Shown one piece after another: positions 8,421-16,941 of a stretch of 64,000 bases of DNA (its first letter is position 1; every line of letters begins with the position of its first letter). The notes under the pieces are model-generated. The model did not search any database and had not been told where the DNA came from. It worked only from the letters and a program-made list of their open reading frames with translations. The translations under genes were made by a program, and so were the position numbers. Source of the DNA: [Clostridium] aminophilum DSM 10710. GTDB lineage: Bacteria > Bacillota > Clostridia > Lachnospirales > Lachnospiraceae. The stretch spans positions 62,001 to 126,000 of the forward strand of contig NZ_JONJ01000009.1 in assembly GCF_000711825.1 (NCBI RefSeq), written 5' to 3'.

Positions 8421-9615
8421 TGTTCTCATCCTGTCTGATCCGGTTGGACACACTGAGTGCCAGTCCCATCTCGACCATCAAAAGCATGACAGAAGTTCCT
8501 CCGTAGCTGATGAACGGCAGCGTAACACCGGTATTCGGTATGACATTCGTCACAACCGCGATATTCAGTATGACCTGAATCGCGATATGTGCCATAATTC
8601 CCACAACCAGCATGGACCCGAGAAGATCCGGCGCATTCTCGGCGATCACAACGAAGCGGTAGATCATGAACATAAACATGGCGATCAGACAGATCGCGCC
8701 GAAAAGTCCAAGTTCCTCGCAGATGATGGAAAAGATCATATCATTCTGCGCCTCCGGCACAAAGCCGAGTTTCTGAAGACTCTGTCCGAGACCCTTTCCG
8801 AGTATTCCGCCGGAACCGATCGCATAAAGTCCCTGAAGAACCTGATATCCGCCCGACTGGGAATATTTGACCGGATTCTTCCATACATGGATTCGCGAGA
8901 GCTGATAATCCTGCAGAACATGAATCGATTCGAGAAAATCCCCGATGTATGGCGAAACGAAAAGGATCAGCACAAGGCTGCCCAGAAGAACGTAAAATCC
9001 CCACTTTTTTTTCATCGCTACAAAGAGCATCACATATACGATTCCGGCAATGATGATTCCGGAACTCAGATTGTTTTTTGTGACCAGAAGTGTCAGCGGA
9101 GCGCTCAGCAGCACCAGCTTCCACCATTTGCTCTCCCACGTCCAGAATTTCCATTTGTTTCGTATGCGGAATTCTTCATTGATTCTCAGGCCGTAATATG
9201 TGATCAGCGAGGCCAGCAGCATAATCAGTGCAATCTTGACAAACTCCGTCGGCTGAAACTGAATCGGTCCCAGCTTCAGCCACCGCTTCTTTCCGTGCGA
9301 GGCTACGCCAAGAGGTGTAAACATGGTCAGAAAAAGCATCCCGTAAGATGCGAAATAAGACGGCCAGGCAAAGAACATCAGCTTATGATAGTCCATCTTC
9401 GAGATGGCGATCATGATTACAAATCCGACGGCCTCGAACATGGCCTGTTTCCATACATAACTGTAGGATTTTCCCGACTCCAGCTGTGCCTTGTACGAGC
9501 TTGCGCTGAAGATCATCACAAGCCCGAACACACACAGAAAGATGATGGAGATCAGTAATTCATAGTCGTAAAACCGTTTTACCCGTCGTTTACCCGGCTT
9601 TCCCGCAGCGGCCAT
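8413..9615 (-). CDS. ftsW: Septal peptidoglycan polymerase FtsW
   Basis: 400-residue SEDS glycosyltransferase with about ten membrane helices, which polymerises lipid II at the septum together with a class B PBP. The family block near residue 290 (SQNPYQISRSG-like, here SGGYQVLQGLYAIGSGG) and the C-terminal NTGVTLPFISYGGTSV signature are present. GGGGAG precedes the ATG. It lies between murD and divIB, as in dcw clusters, but no murG gene separates ftsW and divIB here. Confidence 0.93.
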   Translation of the reverse strand: MAAAGKPGKRRVKRFYDYELLISIIFLCVFGLVMIFSASSYKAQLESGKSYSYVWKQAMFEAVGFVIMIAISKMDYHKLMFFAWPSYFASYGMLFLTMFTPLGVASHGKKRWLKLGPIQFQPTEFVKIALIMLLASLITYYGLRINEEFRIRNKWKFWTWESKWWKLVLLSAPLTLLVTKNNLSSGIIIAGIVYVMLFVAMKKKWGFYVLLGSLVLILFVSPYIGDFLESIHVLQDYQLSRIHVWKNPVKYSQSGGYQVLQGLYAIGSGGILGKGLGQSLQKLGFVPEAQNDMIFSIICEELGLFGAICLIAMFMFMIYRFVVIAENAPDLLGSMLVVGIMAHIAIQVILNIAVVTNVIPNTGVTLPFISYGGTSVMLLMVEMGLALSVSNRIRQDENNG

Positions 9616-9651
9616 TTTTCACTCTCCCCTGTATTACAATTTCATGTCCGG

Positions 9652-10998
9652 TCAAAGATTGCGAACGTACTCTTTAAATTTCTCTCCGCGCTCTTCGAAA
9701 CTCTTGAACTGGCCCCAGCTTGCACATGCCGGAGAAAGGAGGACATAATCGCCCGGGTTCGCATAGCTTGCGCAGACCTGAACCGCTTCCTGAAGGTCCT
9801 CGGCATACATGATGTCATTGAAGCCGTGTGCCTTCGCGCATTCCGCAATTTTGTCACGGGTCTGTCCGATCAGAACAAGATAACGGACCTTTCCGTCAAA
9901 ACTCTCAATCCACTCGTCAAACTCGCTGTGTTTGTCGTAACCGCCGCCGATCAGAAGTGTCGGTCCCGGCATCGCCTTGATGGCCTGAATCGCCGCATCC
10001 GGATTGGTGCCCTTGGAATCATTGTAGTACTTCACGCCAAACCGCTCGGTGACAAACTCGATGCGGTGTTCCACAGCCTTGAATACCTTGACTGCACCAA
10101 GAATCTTCTCCATCGGAACGCCCAGCGCGCGGGTGATGGCAATGGCAGCCATCACATTCTCGTGGTTGTGGCGGCCCAGAAGCGTCATCTCATGCACATT
10201 CATCAGAGTCTCGACCTTCTCGCCATCGTTATATACGATATTCTCACCGTCGAGGTAATAGCCCTTTTCAAGGGTATGACGGCTGGAGAACCATACTACC
10301 TGCGGCTTGATATTCTGACCGAAAGCACGCAGAACCTCATCATCATAGTTCAGAACACAGGTATCCTCCTCCGTCTGATTGGCAGTGATGGACTCTTTCA
10401 CCTCTGCATAACGCTCCATGGTGTGATGACGGTCCAGATGATCCGGTGTAATGTTCAGGATCGCGCTGACAACCGGATGGAAATCGGTTGTTGTCTCCAG
10501 CATAAAGGAAGATACTTCACATGCCGTCACCGTCTCCGACGTCATCTCGAGCGCGTGATCCGCATACGGTTCGCCAATGTTGCCGACCACATAGACACTG
10601 TCAAAATTCGTCTTCAGGATCTCACCGACCAGCGACGTGGTCGTCGTCTTGCCGTTGGTGCCGGTGATGGCCGCAACTCTGCCCGCACCGCAGTGATAAG
10701 CCAGCTGCAGTTCTCCCCAGATCGGAATGCCGACCTCATCGATCAGCTGAACAAACGGAACCTCGAGGGAGATGCCCGGGCTGATCACCGCAAGCTCTAC
10801 GCCGAGAAGATCGGTTCTGGTCAGTTCCCCGAGAACAACCGTAACCTTATCGTCCTCGGAAAACTGTTTCCGAAGCGCCTCCGCATCCAGCTTTGTGTTG
10901 CCGTCATAGAGAACAACCTCTCCGCCCTTCGCAAGAAGAAGACGTGCTGCTGCGATTCCGCTCTTTCCGGTTCCGCAGACAATTACTTTCTGACCCAT
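9652..10998 (-). CDS. murD: UDP-N-acetylmuramoyl-L-alanine--D-glutamate ligase
   Basis: 448-residue cytoplasmic Mur ligase that adds D-Glu to UDP-MurNAc-L-Ala using ATP. The N-terminal nucleotide fold contains VCGTGKSGIAAARLL, the P-loop reads TGTNGKTTTTSLVGE near residue 115, and the C-terminal domain holds the NDSKGTNPDA motif. Full length, good AGGAGG site, start at ATG 10998. It sits 36 bp downstream of mraY and upstream of ftsW, in the classical order of lipid II assembly. Confidence 0.96.
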   Translation of the reverse strand: MGQKVIVCGTGKSGIAAARLLLAKGGEVVLYDGNTKLDAEALRKQFSEDDKVTVVLGELTRTDLLGVELAVISPGISLEVPFVQLIDEVGIPIWGELQLAYHCGAGRVAAITGTNGKTTTTSLVGEILKTNFDSVYVVGNIGEPYADHALEMTSETVTACEVSSFMLETTTDFHPVVSAILNITPDHLDRHHTMERYAEVKESITANQTEEDTCVLNYDDEVLRAFGQNIKPQVVWFSSRHTLEKGYYLDGENIVYNDGEKVETLMNVHEMTLLGRHNHENVMAAIAITRALGVPMEKILGAVKVFKAVEHRIEFVTERFGVKYYNDSKGTNPDAAIQAIKAMPGPTLLIGGGYDKHSEFDEWIESFDGKVRYLVLIGQTRDKIAECAKAHGFNDIMYAEDLQEAVQVCASYANPGDYVLLSPACASWGQFKSFEERGEKFKEYVRNL

Positions 10999-11034
10999 TG
11001 TTATATCCTCCTAAATGTTTATATCAATACCATA

Positions 11035-11994
11035 TTACATACCGAGATAGGCCGCAAGGCAAAGCAGAAATGTCACGATCGAAAAAGCGTTGACAATCTG
11101 CGTCTCGGATGCGCCGCCGAGTTCAAAGTGATGATGGATCGGCGCCATGCGGAAGAACCGCTTTCCGTGTGTTTTTTTGAAATATCCGACCTGAATGATA
11201 ACCGAAATCACTTCGATCATGTAAATGAATCCGAAAATCGCAATAAAAATCGGAATTCTCATCATGAATGCGCTGCCGGCCACAAACCCGCCAATTGCAA
11301 GAGAACCGGTGTCCCCCATAAAAACCTTTGCCGGATGGGCATTAAAGAGAAGAAATCCCATCAGTGCACCGATCATCGCACCTGCCGCAGGGCTGATCCC
11401 CCATCCTCCAGCGATGGAGATCACCGCCAGTAAACCGGCGATCGGCAATGTCACCGACGAGAGGAGACCGTCCAGACCGTCGGTAAAGTTGGTCCCGTTA
11501 TCGGTTCCGAGGACGATAAAAAAGAGAGCCGGAACAAAGATTACCGTCGGCAGAACCAGCTCTTCCTTCCAGAACGGGATCCGCATCGCGCAGCCCGCCT
11601 CGGATTTAGCCGCGATATACCATGCAAATGCGGCGGTAACCGCAATCTGCATGGCAAGTTTCTGTTTCGGATTCAGTCCCTCTGACTGGTGTTTGTGGAT
11701 TTTCAGGAAATCATCCGCAAATCCGATCAGACCGAATCCGATGGTGAGAAATGCCACCGGGATCATTTCCGGATACGACGGAGAAAAGATGAGAACCGGC
11801 ACAAGAAAGCCGGCCAGAATCATCACGCCGCCCATGGTCGGCGTTCCCTGCTTTTTCAGATGAGACTGCGGTCCGTCATCGCGTACCTCCTGTCCGAATT
11901 TGAACCGGTGAAGAATCGGAATAATATACGGACACAGCGCCGCAGTAACCGCGAACGCAGCCAACAGTGCAATGATTGTATCTCTTACTGCCAT
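11035..11994 (-). CDS. mraY: Phospho-MurNAc-pentapeptide transferase
   Basis: 319-residue polytopic membrane enzyme that transfers phospho-MurNAc-pentapeptide to undecaprenyl phosphate, giving lipid I. The catalytic Asp pair is seen in FADDFLK, followed by NFTDGLDGL and the C-terminal APIHHHFELGG motif, all expected for MraY. GAGG lies about 10 nt before the ATG. It is the first wall gene of the cluster here; murF and murE are not adjacent (the next gene upstream is a transglutaminase-like protein). Confidence 0.96.
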   Translation of the reverse strand: MAVRDTIIALLAAFAVTAALCPYIIPILHRFKFGQEVRDDGPQSHLKKQGTPTMGGVMILAGFLVPVLIFSPSYPEMIPVAFLTIGFGLIGFADDFLKIHKHQSEGLNPKQKLAMQIAVTAAFAWYIAAKSEAGCAMRIPFWKEELVLPTVIFVPALFFIVLGTDNGTNFTDGLDGLLSSVTLPIAGLLAVISIAGGWGISPAAGAMIGALMGFLLFNAHPAKVFMGDTGSLAIGGFVAGSAFMMRIPIFIAIFGFIYMIEVISVIIQVGYFKKTHGKRFFRMAPIHHHFELGGASETQIVNAFSIVTFLLCLAAYLGM

Positions 11995-12043
11995 AACAGG
12001 CTTACCTCTTTATTGTTTTTTATTCAGCGGCAAATGCCGCAGC

Positions 12044-13171
12044 TCACGGCGTCAGAATGCTGATCATCGTTCCGGTCTCTGTTACCGTATAGGACGCTTC
12101 ATCGTCCCGGTAAACGAACCAGGACTGCGGAAGATATTGGAGAGACTGACGCAGCCGATCGCGGACGCCGAGCATGATTGTGGTGATCTGTTCCCGGTGA
12201 ATCCCGTATCCGAGACCGTCGATATAGATGCGCGTAATATGTCTTCCCGCACCTCTGCTTCTTTTTACGGCGTGAACGATCCGGTCGCGGACCTCCGTCA
12301 TCTTTGTGGTACCATCCGGTGCGAGCTCAATAACAAGAGGATCCGGTGTCATCTCCGTCTTCCCGCTCAGCAGATAATACTGCACGGTCATCGGTCCGTA
12401 GGCCGTTCCGTCCGCAGACGAAACCGCGGGCATTCCGGTGTCTTCCCGGTCCCAGTGATGGTAACCGGTGGACTCGATCTCATCGTCGCTCAGATTGATA
12501 TAACGGTTGACGAGATCACCGGTTCGGTCGTCATCCTCCCACGTAGCATCGACATGATACCAGTGGCGCCCTATGCGAATCAGATTCCAGGCGTGCAGAT
12601 CACTGTGAATGTAGCGGACTTCGGTATCCGGCATCACCGCACGCACAATCTGCAGAAATGCGTCCGAGTATCCGGCGCACTGCGCGCGGTGTCCGACGAG
12701 GCAGCTGTATGCGGTATAGTTTTCAAGACTTCCCCGCTTTACCTCATACGTGCACTCCTTTACCAGTCCCCGGATGATGGCGATTTCTTTTTCAAAATCC
12801 GTGGATTTCCGGTTCACATCGTATTTCTCGACAAACTCGGCGATGGCCTTCTGAAGTACATCCCAGTCGGTCTCCTCCGAATCCGGTCCCGCGCTCTTTG
12901 TCATCCGCATGCAGCCTTCGTTGCCGTGCACGGGATCGTTGATGATCTGAAACGTCTCACCGTTTACGGTAATGGTGCCATCATTGCGCTCTTCATATGA
13001 ATTCCGGTCTTCCGCGATATTCTCCCGGACGATCTCCTCCGCCGGCGGAGCCTGCACCGTATCATCCGGATCGGCATACACCGGCATCGCAATCCAAAGT
13101 GCGGCAAACAGCGACATCAGAAAAACACGTCCCCATTTTCTCCGGGAACAATTCTTAAAACGTATGGTCAA
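12044..13171 (-). CDS. Secreted transglutaminase-like protein
   Basis: 375-residue protein with a Sec-type signal peptide: basic start, hydrophobic core, cleavage probably after PVYA (about residue 33). Residues about 170-245 carry a transglutaminase/protease-like triad: Cys in AQCAGYSDAF, His in DLHAWNLI and Asp in YHVDATWEDDD. Such domains in Clostridia are thought to act on cell-surface proteins or wall peptides; the substrate is unknown. The start is TTG at 13171 with a poor ribosome site, so the true start may differ by some codons. It follows the DUF1846 gene by about 20 bp and may share its transcript. Confidence 0.78.
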   Translation of the reverse strand: MTIRFKNCSRRKWGRVFLMSLFAALWIAMPVYADPDDTVQAPPAEEIVRENIAEDRNSYEERNDGTITVNGETFQIINDPVHGNEGCMRMTKSAGPDSEETDWDVLQKAIAEFVEKYDVNRKSTDFEKEIAIIRGLVKECTYEVKRGSLENYTAYSCLVGHRAQCAGYSDAFLQIVRAVMPDTEVRYIHSDLHAWNLIRIGRHWYHVDATWEDDDRTGDLVNRYINLSDDEIESTGYHHWDREDTGMPAVSSADGTAYGPMTVQYYLLSGKTEMTPDPLVIELAPDGTTKMTEVRDRIVHAVKRSRGAGRHITRIYIDGLGYGIHREQITTIMLGVRDRLRQSLQYLPQSWFVYRDDEASYTVTETGTMISILTP

Positions 13172-13190
13172 TCTTTCTCACATTCTTTCA

Positions 13191-14681
13191 TCAGCCGTGG
13201 AACAGCTTCTTGGTCTGGTACTTCGGCTCGCAGGTCAGATTGACGCCGAGCTTCTGGAAGGTATGCTCATCCACCGCCGCAAGCATGACGGAAGAGTGAG
13301 CCTCACAGTTCTTGAGATTTCCGAGCTGCTCCATGCACTTCTCCGCTGCCGGATTCGTCGATGCACAGATGGTCAGCGCGATGAGAATCTCATTGATATG
13401 CAGTCTCGGATTGTGATTTCCGAGATGGGATACCTTCAGATGCTGAATCGGCTCGATGACTTCCGGAGCGATGACTTTCACGGAATCGTCGATTCCTGCC
13501 AGAACCTTCAGCGCATTTAAGAGCATCGCACTGGACGCGCCCAGAAGTGTCGTTGTCTTTCCGGTGATCACCTGACCGTCCGGGAGCTCGATGGCCGCTG
13601 CCGGTTCACCGGTCACTTCCGCCTTGAGATTCGCCGCAGCAACAACCCGGCGGTCTCCGATTCCGGTCTCCGCCTTGTCCATCAGCAGTTCGAGCTTTGC
13701 GGACGCGGACGTGGAACCGCCGCCCTTTCTCTGCTCACACATTTCCTTGTAATAGCGGCGGACAATCTCCTGACGGGATGCCTCGCGGCATGCCTCATCG
13801 TCGATGATGCATTTTCCGGCCATGTTGACACCCATATCCGTCGGAGACTTATATGGGGACTCGCCGTAAATTTTCTTAAAAATCGCGTTCAGAACCGGGA
13901 ACACTTCCACGTCACGGTTATAGTTGACCGTGGATACGCCGTAGGCCTCGAGGTGATACGGATCAATCATGTTCACATCGTTCAGATCTGCCGTTGCCGC
14001 CTCATACGCAAGGTTGACCGGATGAGAAAGCGGAAGGTTCCAGATCGGGAAAGTCTCGAACTTGGCGTAGCCGGCCTTCACTCCGCGCTTATTCTCATGG
14101 TAGAGCTGAGAAAGCGCCACCGCCATCTTGCCGCTTCCCGGTCCCGGAGCGGTGACAACGACAAGCGGATGCTTGGTCTCGATATAATCGTTCTTTCCGA
14201 AGCCTTCCTCGCTGATGATCAGCGGGATGTTGCCCGGATAACCGGCGATCGTGTAATGGCGGTAAACCTTGACGCCGAGAGATTTCAGCTTCTTCTCGTA
14301 GGCAATGGCACTCTCCTGTCCCTCGTAGCGGGTCATAACCACACTGCCGACATAGAGACCGTAGCCGCGGAATGCGTCGATCAGTCGGAGAACATCCATA
14401 TCATAGGTGATTCCCAGATCGCCGCGCACTTTATTCTTTTCGATGTCATTGGCATTGATGACGAGAACGACTTCCACATCATCCCGGAGTTCCGCCAGCA
14501 TTTTGATCTTGCTGTCCGGCTTAAATCCCGGAAGAACGCGGGACGCATGGTAATCGTCGAAAAGCTTGCCGCCGAATTCCAGATAGAGCTTGCCGCCGAA
14601 TTTGGAGATTCGCTCGCGAATGTGCTCCGACTGCATTTTCAGATATTGTTCGTTGTCAAAACCAATCTTAAACATCTTCAT
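13191..14681 (-). CDS. DUF1846 (UPF0371) family protein
   Basis: 496-residue cytoplasmic protein of the DUF1846 family, which is widespread in Clostridia and lactic acid bacteria and lacks an established function. An N-terminal GFDNEQYLKMQSEHI block and the glycine-rich PGPGSGKMAVALSQLYHEN segment (about residue 180) are family hallmarks; the latter resembles a nucleotide-binding loop. Full length. Its start overlaps the end of the small membrane protein gene at 14668-14904 by 14 bp, so the two are probably translated together. Confidence 0.88.
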   Translation of the reverse strand: MKMFKIGFDNEQYLKMQSEHIRERISKFGGKLYLEFGGKLFDDYHASRVLPGFKPDSKIKMLAELRDDVEVVLVINANDIEKNKVRGDLGITYDMDVLRLIDAFRGYGLYVGSVVMTRYEGQESAIAYEKKLKSLGVKVYRHYTIAGYPGNIPLIISEEGFGKNDYIETKHPLVVVTAPGPGSGKMAVALSQLYHENKRGVKAGYAKFETFPIWNLPLSHPVNLAYEAATADLNDVNMIDPYHLEAYGVSTVNYNRDVEVFPVLNAIFKKIYGESPYKSPTDMGVNMAGKCIIDDEACREASRQEIVRRYYKEMCEQRKGGGSTSASAKLELLMDKAETGIGDRRVVAAANLKAEVTGEPAAAIELPDGQVITGKTTTLLGASSAMLLNALKVLAGIDDSVKVIAPEVIEPIQHLKVSHLGNHNPRLHINEILIALTICASTNPAAEKCMEQLGNLKNCEAHSSVMLAAVDEHTFQKLGVNLTCEPKYQTKKLFHG

Positions 14682-14904
14682 TTTCCTTTCGTGTTTCCTC
14701 GCATTTGGAGGCTTTTAACTTTTCCAGTTCCTTCCTGTAGTACTCTTTCTGCTCTTCCGGAGAAAGTTTTTTGGAAGGACAGTCGGCCGTACATGTCCGG
14801 CACGGGCTGGTCTGCATCGGCTTATCCTTGTACAGGAACGCCAGAGAGGCCGCAAGTCCCGCGATGAACAGCGAACCGATCACAATTGCGATAATCTGTT
14901 CCAT
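14668..14904 (-). CDS. Small single-helix Cys-containing membrane protein
   Basis: 78 residues: one N-terminal membrane helix (about 3-24), then a basic stretch with Cys residues in SPCRTCTADC, then a charged helix rich in Lys and Glu. The layout recalls FeoB-associated Cys-rich proteins, but there is no feo gene nearby, so no function is claimed. AGGAAAGG precedes the ATG at 14904; the longer frame upstream has no such site. It overlaps the DUF1846 start by 14 bp. Confidence 0.65.
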   Translation of the reverse strand: MEQIIAIVIGSLFIAGLAASLAFLYKDKPMQTSPCRTCTADCPSKKLSPEEQKEYYRKELEKLKASKCEETRKENEDV

Positions 14905-14994
14905 ATATACACCTTTCCTGCCGCAGCGCGGCGGAGCGCTCCGCACAGGGAGCGCCCGGTCCCCGCCGGGATTTCCCGGCAGAGAAATCACATC

Positions 14995-16641
14995 TTACAG
15001 ATACCGGCGAATGGTCGTCGGCGTTCTGTAATTCCAGGTAGAAATCTTGATTCCGCTCTTCTTGTTGGATGCGTGAACAACCTTACCGTTTCCGATGTAG
15101 AGAGCCACGTGATTGATGCCGCCTCCGTTGGAGTAGAATACCAGATCTCCGGCGCGAAGATCGCCGCTGGAAACTTTGGTTCCCATCTGCGCCTGCGAAG
15201 CCGCATGATGAGGCAGGCTGACGCCGTAATGTGCCATAACCGACATGGTGAAACCGGAGCAGTCGGTTCCGTGTGTCAGGCTGGATCCGCCCCATACATA
15301 CGGATTGCCCAGGAACTGGGTCGCATAGGATGCGATGGAACTTCCGGTGCTGCTCTTGGAAGAAGAAGAACTCTTCTTGGACGAATCCTTCTTTTTCTCC
15401 TCCTTCGGCGGTTCCGGTGCCGGCGGCGTGTAGGCAACCGCCTCGTTAAGGCCGTAGATTACATCCACGTAGTCGTTGGCCACATAAGCGGTATCGTCAT
15501 CCAGCTGAATATGAATCCAGCCGTCGGTATCCTGATCCACAACATCGTATTTTTCCGAATTGGCAATCTGAGTCCAGATCTTGGAATTCGTATTCGGCTC
15601 CGTTCTCGCGTTGGCCACGTCTGTGTTGACGACAGCCATAAGTTTTGCATTATCCAGAGCGGAAGCCTTTGCGGCATCTCCGGTCATGATAAACTCCGCC
15701 TTGACATAACCGGTCACCGGTCCGGACTGAATCCGGTACCATTGTCCGTCCTCACTGGTCTCCAGAATGTTGCCGGCAGCTTTTCCCGGCATCTTTCCGA
15801 TGATATTGCCGTCCTCGCCAGCCTTGTCGCGGATGTTCAGATATGTGTCGACATTGGAGATACCCATATTGTCATACATATTCAGCACCGCCGTGTGCAG
15901 ATCCAGCTGTCTGGCCTCATTCAGGGCATATTCTACCTTGACATAATCGGCCGAAATGTAGCCGTTCTCGATGCCGATCCAGCCGTTCTCGTTGCTGAGA
16001 ATGTCATATCGCTCATTTCTCAGTGCGCTTCCCATAATCTGACTGGTCCCATCCGCCGCTTCACGGATGTTGAGCTTGTCCGTCGCAACGACCGCTCTCT
16101 CTTTGACGAGAGTTTCCGCCTTCTGCTTTGCCTCATCGCCGGTCAGAATAAACTGGGAAGCGACATATCCATCGATTCCGCCGGATTTAATGCGATACCA
16201 TCCCTCCGTGGAGGTATCTTCGATCTCGCAGGCTGCCCCGCCGTTTAACTTTCCGAGAATCTTCGCGTTTGCCGCAGCCGACTCACGGATGTTGACAAAA
16301 CCTTCCACATTAGCAATGCCGAGATTCTGATAAGAATCCACCACTGCCCTTTTCAGCTGTTCCGGAGAAAGCGTCTCCGCAACCGTCTGCTCCTCTGCGA
16401 GAAGCGCGTCCGCTGCGGTTTCCTGTGCGGCGCTCTCCGCCGCGGTCTCTGCAGCCGTCTCTGCTTCCTTCGCCGGAAAACCGATCGACAGTTTTCCTCC
16501 CTGAGCAATTCTTGTGACCAGAACAACGGCCAGTACAACAATCACTCCCGTGGCAAGATTCATGAAGCGATGCATCGGATCTCGGCCTTCACGCTTCCTC
16601 TTCGCCTTTTTCAGGCGTTCCACATAATTATTCTCATCCAT
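14995..16641 (-). CDS. SH3b-repeat NlpC/P60 cell-wall endopeptidase
   Basis: 548-residue membrane-anchored wall hydrolase. One membrane helix (about 27-46) after a basic N-terminus, an Ala/Glu-rich stalk, four bacterial SH3-like repeats (about residues 105-400; repeated VNIRES / LNIREA / LNIRDK / ANARTEP motifs), a Lys/Ser-rich linker, then an NlpC/P60 domain from about 435. The catalytic set is Cys461 (GTDCSGF), His511 (INHVALYIG) and His523 (VVHAS). Such enzymes cut the D-Glu to diamino-acid bond of stem peptides. The start at ATG 16641 has GAGGAG 9 nt upstream. It is a paralogue of the next gene at 16942-18537, with a terminator between them. Confidence 0.88.
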   Translation of the reverse strand: MDENNYVERLKKAKRKREGRDPMHRFMNLATGVIVVLAVVLVTRIAQGGKLSIGFPAKEAETAAETAAESAAQETAADALLAEEQTVAETLSPEQLKRAVVDSYQNLGIANVEGFVNIRESAAANAKILGKLNGGAACEIEDTSTEGWYRIKSGGIDGYVASQFILTGDEAKQKAETLVKERAVVATDKLNIREAADGTSQIMGSALRNERYDILSNENGWIGIENGYISADYVKVEYALNEARQLDLHTAVLNMYDNMGISNVDTYLNIRDKAGEDGNIIGKMPGKAAGNILETSEDGQWYRIQSGPVTGYVKAEFIMTGDAAKASALDNAKLMAVVNTDVANARTEPNTNSKIWTQIANSEKYDVVDQDTDGWIHIQLDDDTAYVANDYVDVIYGLNEAVAYTPPAPEPPKEEKKKDSSKKSSSSSKSSTGSSIASYATQFLGNPYVWGGSSLTHGTDCSGFTMSVMAHYGVSLPHHAASQAQMGTKVSSGDLRAGDLVFYSNGGGINHVALYIGNGKVVHASNKKSGIKISTWNYRTPTTIRRYL

Positions 16642-16874
16642 ATGTTGTGTGACTCCTCTGTTTCCAAAACTTGCCCGCAAAATCCGATGCGCCGGATTCG
16701 TGCCTGACCGGTCACGCTTCCCCATCCGTGTGCATCCCCGCGGGGTGTTTCCCTCAGCCTCCAAGGATACCGGCCCGGGCAAAGAGGCCTTTTCTCTGCG
16801 CCAAAATCTTCCCGAAAAAGCGCAGACTGACCCCTCCAATATAAAATTCAAACCTTACTATAGCACAAGTCTCA

Positions 16875-16914
16875 TAAAAAATCGAGTAGGAAGCACGTCC
16901 GCTTCCTACCCGAT
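16875..16914 (-). terminator. Terminator after the second NlpC/P60 gene
   Basis: Minus-strand stem CGGGTAGGAAGC / GCTTCCTACTCGA with a 6-nt loop, followed by six T residues. It sits directly after the gene ending at 16942 and separates the two paralogues. The rest of the 300-bp gap (16642-16874) shows no gene. Confidence 0.85.
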
Positions 16915-16941
16915 TCGTTCTGTATACTGTGTCTGTTCGGA

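Noticed and set aside
14668-14904. FeoB-associated Cys-rich membrane protein
   Set aside because: Topology is similar, but there is no feoA or feoB nearby and the Cys pattern is weaker; kept as an unknown small membrane protein.
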